This document shows positions 7,845-15,416 of a DNA stretch of 62,239 nucleotides, one piece after another. The stretch lies in assembly GCA_964560135.1 (NCBI GenBank), contig CAZLKN010000014.1:1-62239 (forward strand), written 5' to 3'. Under the pieces are notes generated by a model. That model was given only the letters and a program-made list of their open reading frames with translations, searched no databases and was not told the DNA's origin. Origin of the DNA: CAZLKN01 sp964560135. GTDB lineage: Bacteria > Actinomycetota > JAICYB01. Each line of letters starts with the position of its first letter. Position 1 is the stretch's first letter. Made by a program: the position numbers and the translations under genes.

Positions 7845-9263
7845 ATGAAAGAGCACGGCAAGATCTACATCGACGGCGCGTGGGCGAGCTCCACGGGGTC
7901 GGGCACCATCGAGGTCTTCAACGCCTCGACCGAGGAGGTCATGGGGCGCATCCCCGACGGGACCCCTCAGGACGTCGACAAGGCGGTCAAGGCGGCGCGT
8001 AAGGCGTTCGACGGCTGGTCCCAGACCTCCAAGGAGGACCGGTCCAAGTACCTCCAGCGCCTCTCGGAGGGGCTTCAGGCCCGCTCCGACGAGATCGCCA
8101 CCACGGTCGCGCAGGAGGTGGGGATGCCCCTCACCCTGTCGACGATCATCCAGGCCGGCCTGCCGCCCATCGTGATGGGCTCGTACGCGCAGATCCTGGC
8201 CGAGTTCCCGTTCGAGGAGACCATCGGCAACTCGCAGGTGATCCGGGAGCCCGTGGGCGTGGTCGGCTGCATCACCCCCTGGAACTACCCCCTGCACCAG
8301 GTGGTGGCCAAGGTCGCTCCGGCCCTGGCCTCCGGGTGCACGGTGGTGGTCAAGCCGAGCGAGGTGGCACCCCTGTCGGCCTTCATCCTCACCGAGATCA
8401 TCGATGAGGTGGGTCTGCCCCCGGGCGTCTTCAACCTCGTCACCGGCACCGGACCGGTCGTGGGCGAGGCGCTGGCCTCCCACCCGGACGTCGACATGAT
8501 CTCGTTCACGGGATCGACCCGCGCCGGCAAGCGCGTGTCGGAGGTCGCTTCCGACACCGTGAAGCGCGTGGCCCTGGAACTCGGCGGCAAGTCGCCGTCG
8601 GTCATCCTCGACGACGCGAACCTCGAGGAGGCCGTCCAGCGCAGCGTGTCCAACGCCTTCTTGAACTCCGGGCAGACCTGCACCGCGTGGACCCGCATGC
8701 TCGTCCCCGCGGACAAGCACGACGAGGCCGTCCGCCTCGCCAAGGAGGTCGCCGAGTCGTTCACCCCCGGTGATCCCTTCTCGGGCGACAGCCGCCTCGG
8801 CCCCCTGGTGTCCGCGCAGCAACTCGAGCGCGTCCGCGCGTACATCAAGAAGGGTGTCGACGAGGGCGCGACGCTGGTCACCGGCGGCGCCGAGTCGCCG
8901 GAGGGCCTCGACAAGGGGTATTTCGTGCGGCCGACGGTCTTCGCCAACGTCCGCACCGACATGACGATCGCCCAGGAGGAGATCTTCGGCCCCGTCCTGT
9001 CGATCATCCCCTACACCGACGAGGACGAGGCGGTCAGGATCGCCAACGACACGATCTACGGCCTCGCCGCAGGCGTGTGGTCGGGCGATCCCGAGCGGGC
9101 CAAGCGCGTCGCCCAGCAGATCCGCGCCGGCCAGGTGGACGTGAACGGCGGCTCCTTCAACCCGATGGCGCCCTTCGGCGGCTACAAGCAGTCGGGCCGG
9201 GGCCGGGAGCTCGGCAAGTACGGCCTGGAGGAGTTCCTCGAGGTGAAGTCCCTTCAGTTGTAG
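7845..9263 (+). CDS. NAD(P)-dependent aldehyde dehydrogenase
   Basis: 472 residues from the ATG at 7845, which has GGGGAGG just upstream; an upstream in-frame start would add eleven atypical residues. The catalytic Cys is in NSGQTCTAWTR and the general base Glu in LELGGKSP. TPWNYPLH, TGSTRAGK and the C-terminal FGGYKQSGRGRELG are classical ALDH-superfamily landmarks. It oxidises an aldehyde to the acid in the cytoplasm; substrate unknown. A possible -10 TACCGT is at 7809-7814. A strong hairpin at 9274-9327 follows. Confidence 0.93.
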   Translation: MKEHGKIYIDGAWASSTGSGTIEVFNASTEEVMGRIPDGTPQDVDKAVKAARKAFDGWSQTSKEDRSKYLQRLSEGLQARSDEIATTVAQEVGMPLTLSTIIQAGLPPIVMGSYAQILAEFPFEETIGNSQVIREPVGVVGCITPWNYPLHQVVAKVAPALASGCTVVVKPSEVAPLSAFILTEIIDEVGLPPGVFNLVTGTGPVVGEALASHPDVDMISFTGSTRAGKRVSEVASDTVKRVALELGGKSPSVILDDANLEEAVQRSVSNAFLNSGQTCTAWTRMLVPADKHDEAVRLAKEVAESFTPGDPFSGDSRLGPLVSAQQLERVRAYIKKGVDEGATLVTGGAESPEGLDKGYFVRPTVFANVRTDMTIAQEEIFGPVLSIIPYTDEDEAVRIANDTIYGLAAGVWSGDPERAKRVAQQIRAGQVDVNGGSFNPMAPFGGYKQSGRGRELGKYGLEEFLEVKSLQL

Positions 9264-9273
9264 CGCCTTCCGG

Positions 9274-9327
9274 AACGACGGATCCGGGGCCCGCCCACCT
9301 CACCGGGGGCGGGCCCCCGTCGTCGTT
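9274..9327 (+). terminator. Long GC hairpin after the aldehyde dehydrogenase gene
   Basis: An inner stem GGGGCCCGCCC / GGGCGGGCCCC (9286-9296 with 9307-9317) is extended by an outer AACGACGG / CCGTCGTCGTT pairing. There is no U-tract, as is common for terminators in very GC-rich bacteria. It lies 10 bases after the stop codon and just before the promoter of the next gene. Confidence 0.55.
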
Positions 9328-9347
9328 GCCGGGTAGGGTCGGGGCAC

Positions 9348-10250
9348 ATGAAGATCCATCTGCTGGACGGCACCTACGAGCTGTTCCGTCATCACTTCGC
9401 CGTGCCCCCGCACCGCAACGAGGCCGGCGAGGAGGTGGCCGCCGTCCGTGGCGTGGTCCGCTCGGTGCTGTCGCTGTTCGAGCAGGGCGTCACGCACCTC
9501 GGCGTGGCCACCGACCATGTGGTGGAGTCGTTCCGCAACGAGCTGTGGCCCGGGTACAAGACGGGTGAGGGCGTCGATCCCGACCTCCTGGCCCAGTTCC
9601 CCCTCCTCGAGGAGGCGCTGCGGGCCCTCGGGGTCGTGGTCTGGGCGATGGTGGAGCACGAAGCCGACGACGCCCTGGCCTCGGCGGCCGCCGCGGCGTC
9701 GGCCGACCCCCGCGTGGAGCAGGTGCTCATCTGCACCCCCGACAAGGACCTCGCACAGAGCGTTGTGGACCGCCGCGTGGTGCAGTTCGACCGGCGCAAA
9801 CGCGAGATGCGCGACGAGGCCGGCGTGGTGGCGCGCTTCGGGGTCCCGCCGCAGGCCATCCCGGACTACCTGGCGCTCGTGGGCGACAGCGCCGACGGGT
9901 TCCCGGGCCTCAAAGGGTGGGGCCCGCGTTCGGCGGCGACGCTGCTCGCGCGTTACGGATCCATCGAGTACATCCCCGACGACCCGGCGGTGTGGGAGGT
10001 CGAGGTCCGGGGCGCCGGCGCACTCGCGGCGATGCTCGCCGCCGAACGGGAGCGGGCCTACCTCTTCAAACGACTCGCCTCACTGGTAACCGACATCGAC
10101 CTCTTCTCCTCCGTCGACGAGATCGCCTGGCGCAAGCCCACCGATGCGTTCCCGGCGCTCTGCGCCCGCATCGACGCGCCCGACGTCGTCGAACGAGTCA
10201 CCGCCCTCACAACAGGACGAGCAGAAGCACGATCGCCAGGACGACCGTGA
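9348..10250 (+). CDS. 5'-3' exonuclease-like (FEN/Pol I N-domain family) protein
   Basis: 300 residues, similar to the stand-alone 5'-3' exonuclease domain of DNA polymerase I. Visible landmarks: N-terminal LLDGTYELFR, SFRNELWPGYKTG, the acidic EADDALAS and TPDKDLAQS metal-binding segments, and the helix-hairpin-helix-like GDSADGFPGLKGWGPRSA. It should remove flaps or RNA primers, or degrade nicked DNA, with divalent metal. A TAGGGT -10 at 9334-9339 lies 8 bases before the ATG and there is no Shine-Dalgarno, so it looks leaderless. Its last 44 bases overlap the convergent DUF3309 gene. Confidence 0.82.
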   Translation: MKIHLLDGTYELFRHHFAVPPHRNEAGEEVAAVRGVVRSVLSLFEQGVTHLGVATDHVVESFRNELWPGYKTGEGVDPDLLAQFPLLEEALRALGVVVWAMVEHEADDALASAAAAASADPRVEQVLICTPDKDLAQSVVDRRVVQFDRRKREMRDEAGVVARFGVPPQAIPDYLALVGDSADGFPGLKGWGPRSAATLLARYGSIEYIPDDPAVWEVEVRGAGALAAMLAAERERAYLFKRLASLVTDIDLFSSVDEIAWRKPTDAFPALCARIDAPDVVERVTALTTGRAEARSPGRP

Positions 10251-10353
10251 GGATGCCGGTCGGCCCGTAGCCCCACCCCCTGCTGTAGGGCCACGCCGGG
10301 ACCGCCCCGAGCACCAGCAGAACGAGCAGGATGATCAGGATCGTTCCGAGCAT
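10207..10353 (-). CDS. DUF3309-family small membrane protein
   Basis: 48 residues, read on the strand opposite the exonuclease and overlapping its 3' end by 44 bases. Two hydrophobic helices (about residues 2-18 and 33-48) flank the signature WPYSRGWGYGPTG, which is the DUF3309 hallmark. A good ribosome site AAGGAG lies 8 bases upstream of the ATG at 10353. The function of the family is unknown. The clear signature and ribosome site support a real gene despite its size and overlap. Confidence 0.8.
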   Translation of the reverse strand: MLGTILIILLVLLVLGAVPAWPYSRGWGYGPTGILTVVLAIVLLLVLL

Positions 10354-10510
10354 GTCCGTGGCTCCTTCGCGTGATCGTCACCGTCGGCGACCTGCACCTA
10401 CCCTCCGTGACCACCCCGCAAACCGTCTCCAACCGGACGCCCCTGCGTACCCTCCCGGGCCCCTTGTGCGCTTCACAGATGCACGGACAACCACGGATCA
10501 GGAGGCAGGG

Positions 10511-11071
10511 ATGCTCACGAAGCTGGCAATCGGAATCATGGTGGCCTCACTGGGGCTGTCGGGCCTCTCCTACGCCGGGACCGGCGCACCGAACCCGATG
10601 CGGGCGGTGTCCGACTTCCTCGGCTTCTCCGCCGCAGAGGTGGACGGCGACCTCCAGGAAGAGGGCGATGCCGAAGAAGAAGGCGACCTCGAGGAGGAAG
10701 GCGACCCCGAGGAGGGTGACGAAGGCGAGCTCGAGGAGGGTGACGGCGAGGCCGGCGAGCCGAACGTGACGCGCTCCACCGACGGATGCGCCGACGGCTT
10801 CACCGGGAACCACGGTGAGCACGTCTCGAGCCAGCCTGAAGGTGACCGCAGCGAAGCCGCGCAGTCGAACTGCGGGCTTCCCGAGCAGGCGGTGGCCAAC
10901 CGTTCCAACCCGGGACACCAGGGCAAGGGCGGTGGCTCCGGTGAGAACGACACCGAGGCCTCGAGCCAGTCCGGCGACGGCGCCCCCGAACAGGGTGCCA
11001 GTCAGGGCAAGCAGGGCCGCGACTTGGGTCAGTCACAGGCCGAGAAGGGCAAGGGGCACTCGGGCCGATAG
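10511..11071 (+). CDS. Secreted, highly acidic low-complexity protein
   Basis: 186 residues from the ATG at 10511, which has GGAGGCAGGG directly upstream. A signal peptide (about residues 1-23, ending SYAG) precedes an acidic stretch rich in EEGD and EEG repeats (about residues 45-85). A Gln/Ser/Gly/Lys-rich hydrophilic tail with two Cys (TDGCADG, QSNCGLP) follows. I do not recognise a family. It is probably exported and disordered; calcium or cation binding by the acidic part is only a guess. It converges on the CapA-like gene with a hairpin between them. Confidence 0.65.
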   Translation: MLTKLAIGIMVASLGLSGLSYAGTGAPNPMRAVSDFLGFSAAEVDGDLQEEGDAEEEGDLEEEGDPEEGDEGELEEGDGEAGEPNVTRSTDGCADGFTGNHGEHVSSQPEGDRSEAAQSNCGLPEQAVANRSNPGHQGKGGGSGENDTEASSQSGDGAPEQGASQGKQGRDLGQSQAEKGKGHSGR

Positions 11072-11085
11072 GGCCTGTGGGGGCC

Positions 11086-11120
11086 GTCCCCTCTCGCGTC
11101 GGTCACACGCCGACGGGGAC
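11086..11120. terminator. Nested hairpin between convergent genes
   Basis: GTCCCC / GGGGAC (11086-11091 with 11115-11120) encloses CGTCGG / CCGACG (11097-11102 with 11110-11115). It follows the acidic-protein stop codon and includes the last codons of the CapA-like gene. It could terminate in both directions. Confidence 0.4.
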
Positions 11121-12146
11121 GGGACGGCCTTCCACGATCCGCATCGGCACCGACGCCACGTCCATGCTCCCGTCCGGTGACACGCCGACCCGGAGCAGCA
11201 TCGTGGTCCGTCCCGCCTCGGATCCGGCCGTAAACACGAAGTTGCCGAGCGAGTACGCGATCACGGCCCCCCGGTAACGGACCACGGGCTGCAGCACGTG
11301 GGGATGGTGTCCCACCACGATGTCGGCCCCCGCGTCCACGAACGCCCGCCCCAGCCCGACCTGCACGCTGTTCGGCTCCCTGGCCAGCTCGACCCCCCAG
11401 TGGACGAGCACCACGACGAGGTCCGCCTCACTGCGAGCCTGCCGGATCGCGTCCACGAAACGCTCCTCCTCGTACACGCTGGCTACCCCGGGCAGGTCCG
11501 GCCCGGCGGCGAAGTGGTACGGCATCACGCGGGTCCCGGCCACGAACCCGATCCGCCGTCCACCGGTTTCCAGGTACCGCGGCCGGTAGGCGTCGTCGGC
11601 GTCCACACCACCGCCCACCGCCAGGATGTCGTTGACCCGCAGGTGTTCGAGGGTGTCGAGGAACGCCTCACGCCCGAAGTCCACGGCGTGGTTGTTGCCG
11701 ACCGAGGCCACGTGCACACCTGCGGCCGCCATCGCCGGCACCGACGACGGGTCGCCGCGGAACGTGAACTCTTTGTCCAGCGGTGCTCCTCTTGTCGAGA
11801 TCGCGCACTCCAGATTGACCACGGTCACGTCGGCGGCCTGCAGGAAGGGCGCAGCGTCCTGCCACGGATACTCCGCACCGCGGGCACGGATGTAGTCACC
11901 GATCCGTCGGCCCAGATTGACGTCACCGGTGAAGGCGAGCTCGAAGGCGTCCGCGGGGAGCTCGTCCACGAACTCGGCCACGCCGTCGGGCGGTGGCGGA
12001 CGGGGGACGGGAGACGGGGTGGGCTCGGGGGCCGGAGCGGCGGCCTGGAGCGCCGCGTCCAACGGTGCCGCGTCCTGGACACCGGAGGGTGCAGGATCCG
12101 TAGCTCCCCCGGCCAATGGGAGCCACAGAAAGACGACCAGCGCCAA
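11103..12146 (-). CDS. CapA-family (PGA_cap) metallophosphatase-like protein, exported
   Basis: 347 residues from the TTG at 12146. An N-terminal hydrophobic segment and a Pro/Ala/Thr-rich linker (about residues 15-60) lead to the PGA_cap domain: FTGDVNLGRRIGD (about residue 70), VVNLECAIS, VGNNHAVDFG, VVLVHWGVEL and VVGHHPHVLQ. These are the metal-binding motifs of calcineurin-like CapA proteins tied to poly-gamma-glutamate or wall-polymer metabolism. Starting at TTG leaves the signal without a basic n-region. An in-frame ATC at 12161 has a perfect AAGGAGG 5 bases upstream and would give an IAAAR n-region. It is downstream of the small membrane protein gene. Confidence 0.8.
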   Translation of the reverse strand: MALVVFLWLPLAGGATDPAPSGVQDAAPLDAALQAAAPAPEPTPSPVPRPPPPDGVAEFVDELPADAFELAFTGDVNLGRRIGDYIRARGAEYPWQDAAPFLQAADVTVVNLECAISTRGAPLDKEFTFRGDPSSVPAMAAAGVHVASVGNNHAVDFGREAFLDTLEHLRVNDILAVGGGVDADDAYRPRYLETGGRRIGFVAGTRVMPYHFAAGPDLPGVASVYEEERFVDAIRQARSEADLVVVLVHWGVELAREPNSVQVGLGRAFVDAGADIVVGHHPHVLQPVVRYRGAVIAYSLGNFVFTAGSEAGRTTMLLRVGVSPDGSMDVASVPMRIVEGRPVPVGV

Positions 12147-12182
12147 CCTCGCAGCCGCGATCAGTGCCTCCTTGGCTCCCCG

Positions 12183-12389
12183 TCACAGCGCATGATAGAG
12201 GCGCTCGGCGACGAAGAACAGGAGGAAGCCCGCCCCCGCCACGCCCACGAGGACCGGACGGATCACGCGGCGCCCATCGGCCACCAGCCGCTCCAGCAGC
12301 GACAGGGCCGCGAGTCCCGCAGCGATCCCGGCGGTCAGGAACAGGGCAAGGTGGACGGCACGCTCGACAAGCGTCGTCTCGAGGTCCAC
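12183..12389 (-). CDS. Small two-helix membrane protein
   Basis: 68 residues from the GTG at 12389. Two hydrophobic helices (about residues 12-32 and 46-62) are joined by a charged loop ERLVADGRR. I do not recognise a family. A TAGCCT hexamer (coding strand, 12402 to 12397) lies 7 bases before the GTG, matching the leaderless spacing of other genes here, which supports the start. It precedes the CapA-like gene by 36 bases and is probably its operon partner. Confidence 0.6.
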   Translation of the reverse strand: MDLETTLVERAVHLALFLTAGIAAGLAALSLLERLVADGRRVIRPVLVGVAGAGFLLFFVAERLYHAL

Positions 12390-12489
12390 GCTTGAGAGGC
12401 TACGCGAGGCGTGCAGGAGCCCGCCCGCCAACAGCGAAGATGGGTGCAACCGTTCCCACGGATGGCCATCTCCGACGGAGGACGACAGT

Positions 12490-14412
12490 ATGAGACGCCT
12501 CGCCGCTGTCCTGATCGTGCTCATGACCGGAGTCGCGACGGGCGTCGTCGCCCTCACCGCATCCGCCCAGGGACCGCCCGATCCCTGCGGGACCACCACG
12601 CTGGAGGGCACGGTCGTCGACCGCGGTGACGGGGTGCTGGAATGCGGCCCTCCGCAGCCGATCGTCGTCCGTGAGGACCTCGCCCCGGCCTCGGCCGACC
12701 GCGACCAGAACCGTGCTCCCCTGCTCTCGGCCCTGTCCCTGGCCGACTTCCAGCTCGCCGACGAGCAGTCGCCGCTGCGGGGCGAATGGGCGGACAAGTG
12801 CGACGATCAAAACCCAGCGAAGGGGGCCTTCCGCCCCCAGGAGACGATGGTGCCGCACCTCCTCAACGCGCACGTCCGGGCTGCGAACCGGATCGTCAGC
12901 GGGGGCGGCCCCATGCTCGGAGAAGACGTCGAGTTCGCCGTGGCGCTCGGGGATCTCGCCGACAACCAGCACTACAACGAGCTGCGCTGGGTGATCGACA
13001 TCATGGGCGGAGGCCTGATCGTGGATCCGGAGTCGGGTGAGCGCGGCTACGACGGCGTGCAGGGCACCGACCCGAAGGGGGCCGGCGACCTGACGAGCCC
13101 CGTCGACGGCGAACGGATGCTCGATCTCGCCAACGAGCCCTTCTACGCCACCGGTCTGCGCACGCCGGACGGCGACCCGCTGCCCTGGTATTCGGTGGCC
13201 GGCAATCACGACGTCAAGGTGCAGGGCACCATCCCCGACGACAACCCCGTCTGGCGCGAGTTCGCCCGCCAGTGGGCCGTCGGCAATCTGAAGGTGATGG
13301 ATCTGGCCCCCGACAAGCAGCAGGAGGCCTGCGAAGGCGGCTTCACCGACCCCGCCTTCTGGATGGAGCTGGCCGCCGACCCGGGCACCACCCAGGTGGT
13401 GCCCGCCGACCCCGACCGGCGGTTGCTGAACCGTGCGCAGTGGATCGACGAGCACGCCGACACGCCGGGCGAGCCCGCGGGCCACGGGTTCCTGCCCGAG
13501 GGCAACCGCTGTCCCGACTCGGATGACCCCTTCACCCGGCGGGCCTGCTACGCCTTCACCCACGGCGGCCTGTTCAAGGTCGTCGCGCTGGATACCAGCG
13601 CCTCCGAGGGCCTCGAGACCGGCAACGTCGATCCCGCCCAGTTCGCGTGGCTCGAAGACCATCTCCAGGCCTCCAGCGGCCGCTGGTTCGACGAGGACGG
13701 CACCGTGGTCACCAACCCGGACGCCACCGACCACTTGATCCTCGTGCTGACCCACCACACGATCGACTCGACCACGAACACCGGCACGGCCCCCGGCACC
13801 TCGGATGCCCGGACAGGCGAGGATCTGCGCCGCCTGCTGCTGCGCTACCCCAACGTGATCGCGCAGCTCTCGGGGCACACCCACCGCAACAAGATCTGGG
13901 CCCACACCGACGAGACCCTGGGCACCGGATACTGGGAGGTCAACACCTCGGCCGTGGTCGACTGGCCCCACCAGAGCCGCACGATCGAGATCGCCGACAA
14001 CGGGGACGGGACCCTGTCGATCTTCGCGGTCATCTTCGATGCGGCGGTGCATCCCGACCCGCGCCTGATCGACTGGTTGGCCCACGACCCCACCAACGAG
14101 CTCGCGCTCGCCGCGCTCCAGGACGCCGAGGTGGAACGCGCGATCAACGAGGACTGGCTGGCCGCCGCTGCCCTGGAGGTCGGCCTCAACGACCCGCAGG
14201 CCACCAACGACTTGGCCCGCGTCGGATCCCCGGAGGACCGCAACGTCGAGCTCCTCGTCGGAGCCCCCTTCGCGCTGTCCGGGGTGGCATCCGGAGGGTC
14301 CGCCGACGGACCGGTGCTGCCCCGCACCGGGGGCGGTGCCGCTGCGGGCGTCCTGCTCGTGATGCTGGTCGCCGTCGCGCTGCGGGTGCCCGGAGTGCGC
14401 CGGCGGCGCTGA
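12490..14412 (+). CDS. Secreted calcineurin-like metallophosphoesterase with LPRTG wall-sorting signal
   Basis: 640 residues. A signal peptide (about residues 1-27, ending ASAQ) is followed by a large metallophosphoesterase domain with ALSLADFQLAD, VALGDLADN, VAGNHD (about residue 237), LTHHTID and LSGHTHRNK. It resembles the actinobacterial TIGR03767/PPA1498-type phosphoesterases. The C-terminus has LPRTGGG, a hydrophobic helix and an RRRR-type end, a classical sortase signal, so it should be covalently wall-attached. No sortase is in the window. A GGAGG lies 8 bases before the ATG. Substrate unknown. Confidence 0.85.
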   Translation: MRRLAAVLIVLMTGVATGVVALTASAQGPPDPCGTTTLEGTVVDRGDGVLECGPPQPIVVREDLAPASADRDQNRAPLLSALSLADFQLADEQSPLRGEWADKCDDQNPAKGAFRPQETMVPHLLNAHVRAANRIVSGGGPMLGEDVEFAVALGDLADNQHYNELRWVIDIMGGGLIVDPESGERGYDGVQGTDPKGAGDLTSPVDGERMLDLANEPFYATGLRTPDGDPLPWYSVAGNHDVKVQGTIPDDNPVWREFARQWAVGNLKVMDLAPDKQQEACEGGFTDPAFWMELAADPGTTQVVPADPDRRLLNRAQWIDEHADTPGEPAGHGFLPEGNRCPDSDDPFTRRACYAFTHGGLFKVVALDTSASEGLETGNVDPAQFAWLEDHLQASSGRWFDEDGTVVTNPDATDHLILVLTHHTIDSTTNTGTAPGTSDARTGEDLRRLLLRYPNVIAQLSGHTHRNKIWAHTDETLGTGYWEVNTSAVVDWPHQSRTIEIADNGDGTLSIFAVIFDAAVHPDPRLIDWLAHDPTNELALAALQDAEVERAINEDWLAAAALEVGLNDPQATNDLARVGSPEDRNVELLVGAPFALSGVASGGSADGPVLPRTGGGAAAGVLLVMLVAVALRVPGVRRRR

Positions 14413-14421
14413 CCGCGACAC

Positions 14422-15021
14422 TCACCGGTTGGGCTCAGGGGCCAGGGCGGCGCGCAGGAACGCCACGAGCTCGCGTTCGGCGTCCCCCCGGTCGGCGCCG
14501 TCCAGCAGCGCGGCCCGCACCGAGGACTCGGTGAGGTGACCCACGATCGCCGAGTAGATGGTCAGGATCGCCACCCGCGGATTCTGACGGCGCACGTGCC
14601 CCGCATCCATCGCGCGCTCCATCCAGGCCACCGCCGAGTCGGCCAGGGGGCGCAGCGCCTCGGCCACGCGGTCGGACAGCGGCGGCCCGACGCGGGCGAC
14701 TTCGCGGATCATCCCGAACAGCGCCGGGTGCTCGTCGGCGAGACGGTGCACGGCCGCCACGAGCGCCTCGAGGCGTCCGAACTCACCCGGGTCCGGGCCC
14801 TGGACGGCGTCCTCCATCGCACCGGCCACCGCCCGTGCCGCCTGGATCGCGGCCGCAGCGAACAGATCCTCCTTCGAGCCGAAGTGGTACAGGAGGCTCT
14901 GCTTGCGCACCCCGACGCCCTCGGCGACGTCGTCCAGGCTCGTGCGACCGTAACCGTCCTGCGCGAACCGCAGCACGGCCTCGTCCAGGATCCGCTCGCG
15001 TGTGTCCGTCACCCTCGGCAA
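14422..15021 (-). CDS. TetR-family transcriptional regulator
   Basis: 199 residues. The N-terminal HTH reads RERILDEAVLRFAQDGYGRTSLDDVAEGVGVRKQ (two adjoining parts) with the typical LLYHFGSKEDLF following, at about residues 8-55. The C-terminal ligand domain is helical, ending in AFLRAALAPE. The listed start is TTG at 15021 with GGGAGG 10 bases upstream; GTG at 15012 is an alternative. It lies next to the lipid-type cluster and is the best candidate to bind the TCTACC-N4-GGTAGA palindromes at 15399 and 19637. The ligand is probably an acyl-CoA or related lipid, by inference. Confidence 0.88.
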   Translation of the reverse strand: MPRVTDTRERILDEAVLRFAQDGYGRTSLDDVAEGVGVRKQSLLYHFGSKEDLFAAAAIQAARAVAGAMEDAVQGPDPGEFGRLEALVAAVHRLADEHPALFGMIREVARVGPPLSDRVAEALRPLADSAVAWMERAMDAGHVRRQNPRVAILTIYSAIVGHLTESSVRAALLDGADRGDAERELVAFLRAALAPEPNR

Positions 15022-15164
15022 CCGTCAAGATCCTCCCGCTCAGCGCCAGAATCGTACCCCGACGGCGCCTCCGGCCTCCCGCCGGAAGCGCGACGTGTGT
15101 AGAGAATCCACCGTCCCGGGTAGAACACGAACGCCGGTGCCAACCGACGGAGGAGGAAACGTCC

Positions 15165-15365
15165 ATGGATCCAGCACTTCGCGGCAGGGAGATCGTCTGC
15201 CGGTCCTGCGAGGGCAGCTACACACCCGCAGACGCCGCCGAGCTCACGGACCCGATGGTCCTCGGCGGCACCTTCTACGTCGAGGTCGTCTGTCCGTCGT
15301 GCAACTACGGGACGGTCATCGAACACAGCGTCAGCGCCGACGGAACCTTGCGCCAGGCCGGCTGA
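15165..15365 (+). CDS. Small zinc-ribbon-like protein
   Basis: 66 residues. Two CxxC pairs, CRSC (about residues 12-15) and CPSC (about residues 43-46), are spaced as in a small zinc ribbon with beta strands between them. AGGAGG lies 8 bases before the ATG. I do not recognise a specific family. It stands between the divergent TetR gene and the fatty acyl-CoA reductase gene on the reductase strand, only 42 bases upstream of it. It could be a small metal-binding partner or regulator. Confidence 0.65.
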   Translation: MDPALRGREIVCRSCEGSYTPADAAELTDPMVLGGTFYVEVVCPSCNYGTVIEHSVSADGTLRQAG

Positions 15366-15392
15366 CCCCCGGGCGCCGGACCGGGCGTGGGG

Positions 15393-15416
15393 TATATCGT
15401 CTACCACATGGTAGAC
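15393..15416 (+). promoter_or_regulatory. -10 box and palindromic operator over the start codon of the acyl-CoA reductase gene
   Basis: A -10-like TATATC (15393-15398) is followed directly by GTCTACC-ACAT-GGTAGAC (15399-15416), a perfect 7-base inverted repeat with a 4-base spacer. The ATG (15408-15410) lies inside it and no Shine-Dalgarno is present. A second copy with the same layout is at 19632-19652. Likely repressor site, probably for the adjacent TetR protein; transcription would start at or close to the ATG. Confidence 0.7.

Noticed and set aside
10331..10510. N-terminal extension of the acidic secreted protein frame
   Set aside because: The extension lacks a signal and overlaps the DUF3309 promoter; the ATG at 10511 has a strong ribosome site and begins a clear signal peptide.
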